Of a stretch of 64,000 nucleotides of DNA, positions 48,801-57,343 are shown piece by piece. Within the stretch, counting starts at the first letter, position 1; every line of letters starts with the position of its first letter. The notes under the pieces were generated by a model that saw only the letters and a program-made list of their open reading frames with translations, was not told the DNA's origin and did no database searches. Where the stretch lies: positions 1,202,417 through 1,266,416 of the forward strand of contig NZ_KV917369.1 of NCBI RefSeq assembly GCF_002019595.1, in the 5' to 3' direction. This DNA comes from Priestia abyssalis. Its GTDB lineage: Bacteria; Bacillota; Bacilli; Bacillales; Bacillaceae_H. The translations under genes were made by a program, and so were the position numbers.

Positions 48801-49670
48801 CTAAAGGTGTTGAGAAGCTTTCAGTGCGCCGCCCCCGTTCTTATGGACAAGCACTTGGTGAGGGAAGGGAATTTCGATGCCGTTTGCATCTAGTGTTTCT
48901 TTGAATACTTTACGAAGTTTACGTTCTACCTCCCATTGCTCCCCGTTTTTCGTTTTACCGATAATACGGATTACAACGTCTGATGCCCCCAGTGTTTGTA
49001 CACCCAGCACGTTTGGGCCTTCTATAATATTATCATCTTCAGCTGCGATTTGATCACATGCTGCTTGAAGTACCTCGATAGCCTTATCGATATTATCATC
49101 ATAAGATATACCAATATCTACAAGAGCCCTCATATTACCGCGTGAATGGTTACTCAAGCTTGTGATTTCACGGTTAGGAACATAATGAAGCGTCCCGTCA
49201 AAGCCGCGGATCTGCGTTGTTCGCAAGCCGACCGACTCCACAATCCCGGAAAACCCTCCTGTTGTTACATAATCTCCTACATCAATTTGCTTTTCCAAAA
49301 GCAAGAAAAAACCGGTTACAATGTCACTGACAAGTCCTTGCGCTCCAAAACCGATTGCAAGTCCTATCACTCCCGCTCCAGCTAAAAGGGCCGTTGCATC
49401 CACTCCAAATAATTCAAATATCATGACAATAAAAACGAAAACAAGAGCATACGAAAAGATATTGGCAATTAAACTTTTCAGTGTCAGAGCTCTTCCTCGT
49501 GAGACGTTATCTTTTTCAGTAACCCGTTGAAACGATCGATCAATAATCTTTTGGCCAACTGTCCTAATAATAAAAAAAGCAAGAAACAAGACACCTAGTT
49601 TTAAGAGTATAACACCGGCGTCAGTCGCTAGCTTTTCCCAATTAATTTTCTGTACACTCATATCCAGCAT
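48801..49670 (-). CDS. ykuT: Small-conductance mechanosensitive channel YkuT
   Basis: This is a 289-aa MscS-family channel that releases solutes on osmotic downshock. Three N-terminal helices are followed by the pore helix (GVDATALLAGAGVIGLAIGFGAQ) and a cytoplasmic domain (VGDYVTTGGFSGIVESVGLR, then T). AAAGGATG stands 7 nt before the ATG at 49670. The C-terminus is slightly longer than in B. subtilis YkuT. It converges on ykuS. Confidence 0.92.
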   Translation of the reverse strand: MLDMSVQKINWEKLATDAGVILLKLGVLFLAFFIIRTVGQKIIDRSFQRVTEKDNVSRGRALTLKSLIANIFSYALVFVFIVMIFELFGVDATALLAGAGVIGLAIGFGAQGLVSDIVTGFFLLLEKQIDVGDYVTTGGFSGIVESVGLRTTQIRGFDGTLHYVPNREITSLSNHSRGNMRALVDIGISYDDNIDKAIEVLQAACDQIAAEDDNIIEGPNVLGVQTLGASDVVIRIIGKTKNGEQWEVERKLRKVFKETLDANGIEIPFPHQVLVHKNGGGALKASQHL

Positions 49671-49910
49671 TCAATCATCCTTTCAAAAATACTCCTTTTA
49701 AGAGCACATTGGTTTATTCCCTTTTTTGGACATGTTAAACTATTAATGGAAGAAGTTTTTCTATCTTTGTATCCTAAAAGCCTTTCTTCACATTTTTCGT
49801 TTATTCCGATATCGTTAAGGGCATAACATCTATGTAAGCATAGCATCTGTAATACAAGTTTTAAAGAGATATGCCCAGTTCGCATTATTTAAATTAATTA
49901 TCATTTAACA

Positions 49911-49947
49911 TTGACCGAAAATATTCATTCAATTATAATCATAATTG
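49911..49947 (+). promoter_or_regulatory. ykuU promoter overlapped by a PerR/Fur-like palindrome
   Basis: TTGACC (49911), 17 bp, TATAAT (49934) is a strong sigma-A promoter. The -10 lies inside the near-palindrome CAATTATAATCATAATTG (49930-49947), which resembles a Per box (TTATAATNATTATAA) with some changes. A peroxide-responsive repressor here would suit a peroxiredoxin gene. The rest of 49671-49910 shows no gene. Confidence 0.5.
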
Positions 49948-50018
49948 TAAATGGGACATACAAATGAGAATTCACGCTACATATTCTCAATTGAAAATTG
50001 ATTTGGAGGGATTTAGCT

Positions 50019-50561
50019 ATGCCAGAACGTATGGTAGGTAAACAAGCTCCACGCTTTGAAATGGATGCTGTATTAGCAAACAAAGAGTTCGGTAAAGTAA
50101 GCTTAGAAGAAAACATGAAGAACGGTAAATGGACTGTGTTATTCTTCTACCCAATGGACTTCACTTTCGTATGTCCAACAGAGATCACAGCATTATCTGA
50201 TCGTTATGATGAGTTCGAAGATTTAGATGCTGAAGTAATCGGTGTGTCTACAGACACTATCCATACACACTTAGCGTGGATTAAAACTGACCGTAAAGAA
50301 AATGGTTTAGGCGATCTTAAATACCCGTTAGCAGCGGATACAAACCATGTGGTTTCTCGCGAATATGGCGTATTAATTGAAGAAGAAGGTATTGCGCTTC
50401 GCGGTTTATTTATCATCAGTCCAGATGGCGAATTAATGTACTCTGTTGTTAACCATAATAACATTGGCCGTGATGTAGATGAAACTTTACGTGTTCTTCA
50501 AGCGTTGCAAACTGGCGGCTTATGCCCGGCTAACTGGAAACCAGGTCAAGCTACTTTATAA
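50019..50561 (+). CDS. ykuU: 2-Cys peroxiredoxin YkuU
   Basis: YkuU reduces peroxides. The 180-aa protein has the peroxidatic Cys52 (DFTFVCPTEI) and the resolving Cys169 (GGLCPANW), so it is a typical 2-Cys enzyme. It is nearly identical to B. subtilis YkuU. I chose the ATG at 50019 after TTGGAGGG. A terminator separates it from ykuV, the thiol oxidoreductase that may reduce it. The promoter carries a possible PerR site. Confidence 0.96.
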   Translation: MPERMVGKQAPRFEMDAVLANKEFGKVSLEENMKNGKWTVLFFYPMDFTFVCPTEITALSDRYDEFEDLDAEVIGVSTDTIHTHLAWIKTDRKENGLGDLKYPLAADTNHVVSREYGVLIEEEGIALRGLFIISPDGELMYSVVNHNNIGRDVDETLRVLQALQTGGLCPANWKPGQATL

Positions 50562-50576
50562 GTTTTCGGCTTGAAT

Positions 50577-50612
50577 TAAAAAGGTCTAACATTTTTGTTA
50601 GACCTTTTTTTC
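50577..50612 (+). terminator. Terminator after ykuU
   Basis: AAAAGGTCTAAC and GTTAGACCTTTT, then T. A second GC-rich hairpin (GCGTGGTG/ACACCGCGT) follows near 50635-50655 in the ykuV leader. Confidence 0.85.
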
Positions 50613-50681
50613 GAGGCACAAGATGTACAGACAAGGCGTGGTGCTTCACACCGCGTCGTTAACATAAAGGAGGAATCCATT

Positions 50682-51137
50682 ATGAAATTACGTGAACAAA
50701 TGCCGGAATTAACGGGTGCAACAGAATGGCTAAACGGCCAGGCAACAAAAGACGAATTAATCGGTGAAAAACCAACTCTTATTCACTTTTGGTCAATCAG
50801 CTGTCATTTATGTAAAGAAGCTATGCCTCAAGTGAATGAATTCCGTAACCAATACAAAGATAAGTTAAATGTAATTGCAGTTCATATGCCTCGCTCTGAA
50901 AATGATTTAAACCTTAATGAAATCAAAAAAGTTGCAGAAGAACATAATATTGCTCAGCCGATTTTCGTTGACAGTGATCATAAACTAACAGATGCATTTG
51001 AAAACCAATATGTACCGGCTTACTACGTGTTTGATAAAACAGGCCAACTTCGTCATTTCCAAGCAGGCGGAAGCGGAATGAAGATGCTGGAAAAACGCGT
51101 GAATCGTGTATTAGCAGAAACAGAAGCAGCCGAATAA
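50682..51137 (+). CDS. ykuV: Thiol-disulfide oxidoreductase YkuV
   Basis: This cytoplasmic thioredoxin-like protein has the active site C41-H-L-C44 (FWSISCHLCKEAMPQ), the cis-proline segment YVPAYYVFDKTGQ and a C-terminal GSGMKMLEKRVNRVL. The 151-aa length and sequence match B. subtilis YkuV, which acts as a disulfide reductase. AAGGAGG fits the ATG at 50682. It follows ykuU after a terminator, so it is probably expressed from its own promoter or by read-through. Confidence 0.94.
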   Translation: MKLREQMPELTGATEWLNGQATKDELIGEKPTLIHFWSISCHLCKEAMPQVNEFRNQYKDKLNVIAVHMPRSENDLNLNEIKKVAEEHNIAQPIFVDSDHKLTDAFENQYVPAYYVFDKTGQLRHFQAGGSGMKMLEKRVNRVLAETEAAE

Positions 51138-51174
51138 AAATGAGCGAACCGTTATACGGTTCGCTCATTTTTAT
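51133..51174. terminator. Terminator after ykuV
   Basis: AATAAAAATGAGCGAACCG and its complement with a short TTATA loop; the ykuV stop is inside it. Confidence 0.88.
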
Positions 51175-51289
51175 TCTAGAAAAGGAATAAGTGTGCAAAC
51201 AGTAAAATAAATATAGAAAAGTAAACTTCCCTGTAAAATCAAGCATATGTGGGAGGTTTTGTCTTGTGCAGAAATTTTGTCACAAAAGT

Positions 51290-51307
51290 TTGTGAAAAAA
51301 GTCACAA
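51290..51307. promoter_or_regulatory. Rex-like operator upstream of the bd oxidase genes
   Basis: TTGTGAAAAAAGTCACAA matches the Rex consensus TTGTGAANNNNTTCACAA at all but one defined position. It lies 189 bp before cydA. Rex is a NADH-sensing repressor of cyd genes in B. subtilis. A partial second site (TTGTCACAA) lies about 13 bp upstream. Confidence 0.6.
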
Positions 51308-51353
51308 AAATTTCAACGCTCTCGAACACAATAAGTAAAAGAAGTTTTAAAAT

Positions 51354-51467
51354 ATGATTATAGTGAAAATAAACTATATAGATCGACTTAGAAGATTCAG
51401 CATGACCGATAGTGGTACTTTTCGATTGGATGAAGAGATGCCGAGTTATTACGTGGAGTGGGTATAA
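51354..51467 (+). other. Short open frame of 37 codons before cydA
   Basis: The frame opens MIIVKINYIDRLRRFSMTDS and ends EEMPSYYVEWV. Parts match the broken frame near 7350-7520 (YIDR, the RRF/RKF pair, MT, then E[DE] ... Y), with about 27 codons missing. There is no clear ribosome site. It may be a fossil of an unknown small gene or a DNA element that happens to be open. Confidence 0.3.
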
Positions 51468-51495
51468 TTTATTTTAATTAAAGAGGTGGAGAGAG

Positions 51496-52827
51496 ATGGA
51501 GTTTGATAGCGTTATGTTAAGCCGGATGTTAACAACTTTAACATTGGCTTTCCATATCATTTTCGCAACTATTGGAGTTGGTGTACCTGTTTTAATTTCG
51601 ATAGCGGAGTTTATTGGAATCAAAAAAAATGACCCGCATTATACATTGTTGGCGAGAAGATGGACACGGGGTTTTACTATTACGGTAGCAATTGGAGTTG
51701 TAACCGGCACATGTATTGGACTGCAGCTGTCCCTTTTATGGCCGAGCTTCATGAGAATTGCGGGGCAAGCCATTGCGCTTCCATTATTCATGGAAACGTT
51801 CGCGTTTTTCTTTGAAGCGATTTTCTTAGGGATTTATTTGTATACTTGGGAGCGATTTAAAAATCCGATGTACCATTGGTTTCTCTCGATTCCAGTTATT
51901 ATTGGCTCCTCATTATCAGCATTCTTTATCACGACGGTAAATGCATTTATGAATACACCTCAAGGTTTTGAATTAGTCGATGGTGTCATTAAAACAGTTG
52001 ATCCGATCCAGGCTATGTTTAATCCCGCGACACCGACGAAAACGTTTCATGTACTTGTAACAGCATATTTGGCCTCGGCCTTCGTTTTAGCTATGATTGC
52101 TGCCTTTCAGATGTTAAAAGGTAACATTACGGATTATACGAAAAAAGCGTTGCATTTAACCGTGACATCAGCCTTTTTATTCGCAATTTTAACAGGGGTT
52201 GCAGGAGATTTATCCGCTAAATTTTTGGCTGAGCATCAGCCTGAAAAATTAGCAGCACTTGAATGGCATTTCGAAACAGAAAAGGGAGCTGATCTCATTT
52301 TATTCGGGACATTAGACGAAGAAAGCCAGAAAATTAAATATGCTATTCATTTGCCTAAAATGCTGAGTTTTTTGGCCCATAATGACGTTAATGCGGAAGT
52401 AACAGGGTTAAATGAATTTCCAAAAGATGAAACAGCACCTTTATATGTCCACTATCTATTTGATTTTAAAGTAACCTTTGCGGCGTTTATGACACTGGTA
52501 GCCTCATTGTTTGTAGTATTTTCAAGATGGAGAAGAGAATGGGTACATAATCAATGGTTATTGCGAGCGATTGTCCTGTGCGGACCGCTGTCAATTATTT
52601 CTATTGAATTAGGATGGATTTTAGCAGAAATAGGACGGCAGCCCTGGATTTTAAGAGGGTATATGAAGGTAACTGAAGCAGCGACTACCTCAAACGGCGT
52701 AGGAGCCATGCTGTGGCTCTTCCTTGGCTTATATATCATGTTAGGGGTCATTTGTACGGTTGTTCTTCGCAAGATGTTTATAAACAATCCTGCGGAAGCA
52801 GAGCTGGAATATCGTTTTAAAGACTAA
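51496..52827 (+). CDS. cydA: bd-type quinol oxidase subunit I (YthA/CioA-like)
   Basis: Subunit I carries the hemes of a bd-type terminal oxidase, which reduces oxygen with quinol without pumping protons. The 443-aa protein has the haem ligand His20 (LAFHIIFATIG), TKTFHVLVTA, the quinol-loop region and the GWILAEIGRQPW motif. It is shorter than B. subtilis CydA (468 aa) and looks more like YthA or the cyanide-insensitive CioA type with a short loop. AGAGGTGGAG precedes the ATG. A Rex-like site upstream suggests control by NADH/oxygen. Confidence 0.88.
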   Translation: MEFDSVMLSRMLTTLTLAFHIIFATIGVGVPVLISIAEFIGIKKNDPHYTLLARRWTRGFTITVAIGVVTGTCIGLQLSLLWPSFMRIAGQAIALPLFMETFAFFFEAIFLGIYLYTWERFKNPMYHWFLSIPVIIGSSLSAFFITTVNAFMNTPQGFELVDGVIKTVDPIQAMFNPATPTKTFHVLVTAYLASAFVLAMIAAFQMLKGNITDYTKKALHLTVTSAFLFAILTGVAGDLSAKFLAEHQPEKLAALEWHFETEKGADLILFGTLDEESQKIKYAIHLPKMLSFLAHNDVNAEVTGLNEFPKDETAPLYVHYLFDFKVTFAAFMTLVASLFVVFSRWRREWVHNQWLLRAIVLCGPLSIISIELGWILAEIGRQPWILRGYMKVTEAATTSNGVGAMLWLFLGLYIMLGVICTVVLRKMFINNPAEAELEYRFKD

Positions 52828-52846
52828 TCATGACAGGAGGGGATAA

Positions 52847-53866
52847 ATGGTGGAAATTCAACTTTTGGGAATTACCGTACTATGGTTATTTCTGTACGGC
52901 TATTTAATTGTTGCTTCTATTGACTTTGGGGCGGGGTTTTTTGCTTACTACGGTAAAGTGACGAAGCAAGATCATGTGATAAATAAACTCATCAGCCGTT
53001 ACTTATCTCCAGTTTGGGAAGTGACGAATGTGTTTTTCGTCTTTTTCTTTGTCGGGATTGTAGGATTTTTTCCGGATACCGCTTATTATTACGGAACAGC
53101 CTTATTAATTCCGGGAAGCGTTTCGCTTGTATTACTGGCCATTCGCGGCTCTTTTTATGCGTTTGGCAATTATGGATCCAGAGATAATGGCCTTTACTTG
53201 TTTTTATATGGTGCAACAGGCTTGTTAATCCCTGCATCGCTTTCAACAGCTCTTACTATTTCAGAAGGGGGATTCATTGAAAAGCGGGGAGAAACGGTTG
53301 TGTTTTTGGCGAAAGAACTATTTACAAACCTGTACTCGTGGAGTGTCGTTATTTTAGCGGTCGTTTCTGTGCTCTTTATCAGCGCAAGTTTTTTAACATA
53401 TTATGCGGCACGAGCGGATGATCATAAAGCTTTGGAAATACTCCGTCGCTTTGCGCTTTTCTGGAGTCCGCCGACTATTCTGGCAAGTTTTTTAGTATTT
53501 GTTTCGTTAAGGCAGCATAATGTTCGACATTTTGAAAATATTGTAGACAGATACTGGTGGATGTTTATTTTATCGCTTCTTTGCTTCTTGATTGCATCCG
53601 TGCTTATTTGGATACGGAAAAACTATGGAACGGCTTTTATTTTCGTCATGTTTCAATTTTTCTTTGCCTTTTTCGGGTATGGAGCGTCGCATTTGCCTTA
53701 CATTTTAGATCCGTATATTACTATTTATAGCGGATATACTAACGAAACGATGGGAATTACGTTAGTCATCGTTTTCATTTTGGGTTTATTACTGCTCATT
53801 CCATCTTTATTCTTGCTCATGCGCTTGTTTTTATTTGATGCAGATTATATTCAAGGGAAAAAATAA
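52847..53866 (+). CDS. cydB: bd-type quinol oxidase subunit II (YthB/CioB-like)
   Basis: This 339-aa membrane subunit partners the protein above. It has about eight helices and the N-terminal LYGYLIVASIDFGAGFFAYY typical of subunit II. AGGAGGGG precedes the ATG, 20 bp after the cydA stop. The cydCD transporter genes that follow cydAB in B. subtilis are absent, and I saw no CydS-like small subunit downstream, only a terminator. The resemblance to YthB supports a CIO-like oxidase. Confidence 0.88.
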   Translation: MVEIQLLGITVLWLFLYGYLIVASIDFGAGFFAYYGKVTKQDHVINKLISRYLSPVWEVTNVFFVFFFVGIVGFFPDTAYYYGTALLIPGSVSLVLLAIRGSFYAFGNYGSRDNGLYLFLYGATGLLIPASLSTALTISEGGFIEKRGETVVFLAKELFTNLYSWSVVILAVVSVLFISASFLTYYAARADDHKALEILRRFALFWSPPTILASFLVFVSLRQHNVRHFENIVDRYWWMFILSLLCFLIASVLIWIRKNYGTAFIFVMFQFFFAFFGYGASHLPYILDPYITIYSGYTNETMGITLVIVFILGLLLLIPSLFLLMRLFLFDADYIQGKK

Positions 53867-53900
53867 ATGAAGGGGGGATTTCTCTCTTCATTTATTTTTT
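53863..53900 (+). terminator. Terminator after cydB
   Basis: AAATAAATGAAG and CTTCATTTATTT, then T residues; the cydB stop is in the left arm. Confidence 0.8.
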
Positions 53901-53967
53901 ACATATGATAAAATCATTCTATGTCAACTATTACATACTCAATATCGTTATCATTGGAGGAATCTTT

Positions 53968-54627
53968 GTGAAAAAAGAGTTTGCCGTCATCGGGTTAGGC
54001 CGCTTCGGCGGAAGTATTTGCAAAACTTTAAGCGAGCAAGGGATGGAAGTGCTGGCCATCGATGTCGATGAAGATAAAGTCAACGAATTTGCAAATATTG
54101 CTTCCCATGCTGTCGTAGGAGATACAACGGATGAAACCGTATTGAAAAGTTTAGGGATTCGAAATTTTGATCATGTCATTGTAGCAATCGGTGATAATAT
54201 TCAAGCGAGTATTTTAACAACGTTAATCTTAAAAGAGCTCGGTGTTGAGAACATCACGGTGAAAGCACAAAATGATTATCATGAAAAGGTATTAACGAAA
54301 ATCGGTGCGAACCAAATTGTTCACCCTGAACGTGATATGGGGAAAAGGATCGCCACAAGCATTGTATCAAATAACGTGTTAGATTACCTGGAGTTATCTG
54401 ATGAGCATAGTATTGTAGAGATTGTAGCTAACAGCCGGGTAGACGGCCATTCTTTAATTGATTTGGATATTCGCGCCAAGTATGGAATCAATATTGTGGC
54501 CATTAAGAGAGGGAAAGATATCATCGTTTCTCCTCAAGCATCGGAAGTTATCCGTGAGAAGGACATTTTGATTGTCATTGGAGCCGATGTCGATATTAAT
54601 CGGTTTGAGAAGAAAGTAGTGGGATAA
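53968..54627 (+). CDS. ktrC: Potassium uptake regulatory subunit KtrC
   Basis: KtrC is the cytoplasmic RCK subunit that gates the KtrD potassium channel. It binds ATP/ADP and, at the C-terminal domain, c-di-AMP. The 219-aa protein has the nucleotide motif GLGRFGG at 9-15, ENITVKAQNDYHEKVL and an RCK-C domain (AKYGINIVAIKRGKDIIVSP). The start is a GTG after TTGGAGGAA, as the longer frame upstream lacks a site. It is very close to B. subtilis YkqB and lies before rnjA, convergent to it. Confidence 0.93.
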   Translation: MKKEFAVIGLGRFGGSICKTLSEQGMEVLAIDVDEDKVNEFANIASHAVVGDTTDETVLKSLGIRNFDHVIVAIGDNIQASILTTLILKELGVENITVKAQNDYHEKVLTKIGANQIVHPERDMGKRIATSIVSNNVLDYLELSDEHSIVEIVANSRVDGHSLIDLDIRAKYGINIVAIKRGKDIIVSPQASEVIREKDILIVIGADVDINRFEKKVVG

Positions 54628-54672
54628 AAAAGAAGGGCTTTCCTCTTTTGGAGGGAAGCCCTTCTTTTTTTA
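54628..54672. terminator. Terminator after ktrC
   Basis: AAAAGAAGGGCTTTCC and GGGAAGCCCTTCTTTT pair with a few mismatches near the loop and end in T. Confidence 0.85.
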
Positions 54673-54707
54673 AGGTAAGAAAGTATAACTTTTTCGACGA
54701 GTACTGG

Positions 54708-54887
54708 TGTCTAGCTCCAGCGCCTAGCTCAGCACGGGAAAAGATGATTGCCCTCATAAGGCAAAAAGCGTATACGGGGTCAATCCCTATTTCCTTGGGG
54801 CCGCAGGATGCGGGTCATGCCGACGTTGCCACAGGACGTGGCGTTCTTAGTCGGCCTTCTTTGACCAAGGCGCTTACGCTTTTCTTA
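54708..54887 (+). repeat. Repeat family 2, full copy between ktrC and rnjA
   Basis: It opens TGTCTAGCTCCAGCGCCTAG and ends GGCGCTTACGCTTTTCTTA. From memory this type of sequence is common between genes of Bacillaceae. Its core (54798-54858) matches the core of repeat family 1. A hairpin GCCAC-AGGAC-GTGGC stands at 54828-54842. The last three bases are the rnjA stop codon (reversed). Confidence 0.7.
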
Positions 54888-56552
54888 TACTTCCATAATG
54901 ATCGGAAGGATCATTGGACGACGCTTTGTTTTTTCGTATAAGAATGGAGCCAATGTATCTGTAATTTCATTTTTGATTTCAGACCATTGGGTTGTACGTC
55001 TTTCCATCACTTTGTTTAAGTGTTTTGTAATAAGAGTTTGAGCATCGTTAATTAAATCGCCAGATTCGCGCATATAGACAAATCCGCGTGAAATAATATC
55101 CGGACCAGCGGCGATTTTGAAATCTTTCATGTTGATGCTTACAACGACGATGACAAGACCTTCCTCGGATAAAATACGTCGATCACGAAGAACGATGTTT
55201 CCGATATCCCCAATTCCGTTTCCATCAATGTATACGGATCCTGAAGGAATTTTACCGCTCACGCCAACTTCTTCATCACCTAAGGCCAATACTTCGCCGT
55301 TATCCATAATAAAGCAGTTTTCTTCAGGAACACCACAGTCAATGGCTAGTTTGGCGTGCATTTTTTGCATACGGTATTCACCATGGATCGGCATGAAATA
55401 TTGAGGTTTCATTAAACGGATCATTAGCTTTTGCTCTTCTTGTCCGCCGTGACCAGATGTATGGATGTCGCTTAAAGCACCGTGAATAACATCGGCACCA
55501 GCACGGTATAACATGTTAATCGTACGGCTTACACTCACCGTATTTCCTGGGATTGGAGAAGAAGAAAAGACAACTGTATCCCCAGGAATGATTTGAATTT
55601 GACGATGGGTACCGTTTGCAATACGCGATAGCGCAGCCATCGGTTCACCTTGGCTTCCTGTACAAAGAATGGTTACTCTGTTTGCAGGAAGTCGATTAAT
55701 TTGGGAAGCCTCTACAAACGTGTCTTTTGGACAACGAATATAGCCCAAGTCTTGTCCGATCTCGATAGCTGCTTCCATACTGCGTCCAAATACAGCAATT
55801 TTACGGTTGTACATAACAGCCGCTTCGATCACTTGCTGAAGTCGATGGATATTTGACGCAAAAGTAGCGAAAATGATGCGTCCGTCTACTTTTCGGAAGA
55901 TATCGTGAATGCTTTCTCCCACGCGGCGTTCTGACATGGTAAAATGAGGGACTTCACTATTTGTACTGTCAGAAAGCAAGCAAAGGACACCTTCTTTTCC
56001 GATTTCCGCCATCTTTGTTAAGTTAGCCGGTTCTCCTACTGGTGTAAAGTCAAATTTAAAATCGCCTGTATGTACGATTTGGCCGTTCGGCGTTTTGACT
56101 ACTACACCATAGGAATCCGGGATACTGTGGGTCGTACGGAAGAATGTCACAGATGTTTTACGGAACTTAATAATATCATCTTCTTTAATTTCAATTAATT
56201 TCGCTTTACGCAAGAGACCATGCTCTTCGAGTTTGTTTCGAATCAATCCAAGAGCTAATTTTCCGCCGTAAACCGGAATGTTTAATTCTCTTAGTAAATA
56301 AGGAATTCCTCCGATATGGTCCTCGTGACCGTGCGTTACGAAAAGGCCGCGGATTTTATCTTCGTTTTTCACTAAATATGTGTAATCGGGAATAACATAA
56401 TCAATTCCAAGTAATTCATCTTCTGGAAATTTAATTCCAGCATCGATTAAAATAATTTCATCTTGAAATTGTACAGCATATGTGTTTTTACCGATTTCAC
56501 CGAGACCGCCAAGGGCGAACACGGCCGTTTGATTATTTTTTACAAATTTCAT
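54885..56552 (-). CDS. rnjA: Ribonuclease J1
   Basis: RNase J1 is the main 5'-3' exonuclease and an endonuclease of Bacillus mRNA turnover. The 555-aa protein has the metallo-beta-lactamase zinc motif H74-G-H76-E-D78-H79 ([10 protein letters not shown]), [19 protein letters not shown] and [17 protein letters not shown]. It starts 2 bp after the rpoY stop, in one operon with it. Its stop codon lies in the end of repeat copy 54708. The rpoY-rnjA order is conserved. Confidence 0.97.
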   Translation of the reverse strand: MKFVKNNQTAVFALGGLGEIGKNTYAVQFQDEIILIDAGIKFPEDELLGIDYVIPDYTYLVKNEDKIRGLFVTHGHEDHIGGIPYLLRELNIPVYGGKLALGLIRNKLEEHGLLRKAKLIEIKEDDIIKFRKTSVTFFRTTHSIPDSYGVVVKTPNGQIVHTGDFKFDFTPVGEPANLTKMAEIGKEGVLCLLSDSTNSEVPHFTMSERRVGESIHDIFRKVDGRIIFATFASNIHRLQQVIEAAVMYNRKIAVFGRSMEAAIEIGQDLGYIRCPKDTFVEASQINRLPANRVTILCTGSQGEPMAALSRIANGTHRQIQIIPGDTVVFSSSPIPGNTVSVSRTINMLYRAGADVIHGALSDIHTSGHGGQEEQKLMIRLMKPQYFMPIHGEYRMQKMHAKLAIDCGVPEENCFIMDNGEVLALGDEEVGVSGKIPSGSVYIDGNGIGDIGNIVLRDRRILSEEGLVIVVVSINMKDFKIAAGPDIISRGFVYMRESGDLINDAQTLITKHLNKVMERRTTQWSEIKNEITDTLAPFLYEKTKRRPMILPIIMEV

Positions 56553-56554
56553 GT

Positions 56555-56767
56555 TTATCCAATCTCCAATACGTTAAAATCTTCACTTTGTTGCTCATAC
56601 TCTAAAAATGCACCTTTAAGGGGTTGAACAAATTCAATGTTGATAGGGCGTTCTTTTAATTTTAAACGAACATCACGCTCAGCTTCCCCTTCTACGTAAA
56701 GTACCTTTGTTTTCTCACGAACAGGCACCTCATAAATACTCTCTTGATAATACACTTTAAAAATCAT
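56555..56767 (-). CDS. rpoY: RNA polymerase epsilon subunit RpoY
   Basis: RpoY (YkzG) is a small RNA polymerase subunit of Firmicutes. The 70-aa protein ([20 protein letters not shown], then [14 protein letters not shown]) matches it in length. I chose the ATG at 56767 after AAGGAGAG; the longer frame is not supported. It is first in an operon with rnjA, behind the promoter at 56873-56901. Confidence 0.95.
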   Translation of the reverse strand: MIFKVYYQESIYEVPVREKTKVLYVEGEAERDVRLKLKERPINIEFVQPLKGAFLEYEQQSEDFNVLEIG

Positions 56768-56872
56768 TATAATTCTCTCCTTACTACCGAAATTCAAGTA
56801 ACTTTTTATATTATATTATAAAATGGTTATGTATTTCATGTATTTTCTACTAAGAAACGTCACCTTTCACAT

Positions 56873-56901
56873 ATTTTAGTCACCTAACCAGAACAAGTCA
56901 A
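56873..56901 (-). promoter_or_regulatory. Promoter of rpoY-rnjA
   Basis: On the minus strand TTGACT, 17 bp, TAAAAT, about 105 bp before rpoY. A TATAAT further down (about 56812) has a poorer -35. Confidence 0.6.
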
Positions 56902-57156
56902 TGCAGGAAAACCTATAATGGTTACGTTTTGACCCTAAAATGAGAGGTAGAAGAAATAAAATAAGCGTTTTATTTTAGTGAAAAAGCTTTCATTAAAGAA
57001 TAACATATAATAGCAAAATGTTTGAATTTTTTCTAGAAAACAGTCATTTTGTGCCAATACTTTAAAGGATAAAGGGGCATAAGACACAAACTCCGCCTGC
57101 TGCATTTCCGTTCAAACAGGCTAAAAATCATGATAGGACATTCGCTGTTGTTAAAG

Positions 57157-57181
57157 GAAGCCCCTCTAAGCAGAGAGGCTG
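57157..57181 (-). terminator. Hairpin, possible terminator of the 57343 frame
   Basis: AGCCTCTCTGCTTAGAGGGG, then CT, on the minus strand folds into a compact stem. The tail (TCCTTTAAC) has only a short T run. Confidence 0.4.
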
Positions 57182-57271
57182 TCTTTAAACATTGGCTTGT
57201 TAATCACTTCGTGAATGATTCAGTGGTTGTCCAGTTTCAGCGTATAGCCTTGCGAGCTTTCGCTTTTGTTC

Positions 57272-57343
57272 CTACGCGATTGTTTTTTTGCGAAGGAGTT
57301 CATTCCAACGATCTAATAGTTTTTTTCTTAAACGTTTCAGCAT
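57272..57343 (-). CDS. Possible 23-aa basic peptide
   Basis: An ATG at 57343 follows AAGGAGATGAAATTGTC and opens a frame rich in Lys, Arg and Leu (MLKRLRKKLLDRWNELLRKK, then TIA), with the look of an amphipathic helix. After the TAG the same frame continues EQKRKLARLYAETGQPLNHS and stops at 57200. So it may be a real tiny gene, or a 47-codon gene broken by a stop. No promoter is clear. I do not recognise it. The rest of 56902-57470 shows no gene. Confidence 0.3.
   Translation of the reverse strand: MLKRLRKKLLDRWNELLRKKTIA

Noticed and set aside
53867..53967. CydS-like small subunit gene after cydB
   Set aside because: The gap holds a terminator and the ktrC start region only; no small hydrophobic frame with a ribosome site.
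54648..54941. Open frame of 97 codons after ktrC
   Set aside because: It is the translation of the ktrC terminator and repeat family 2.
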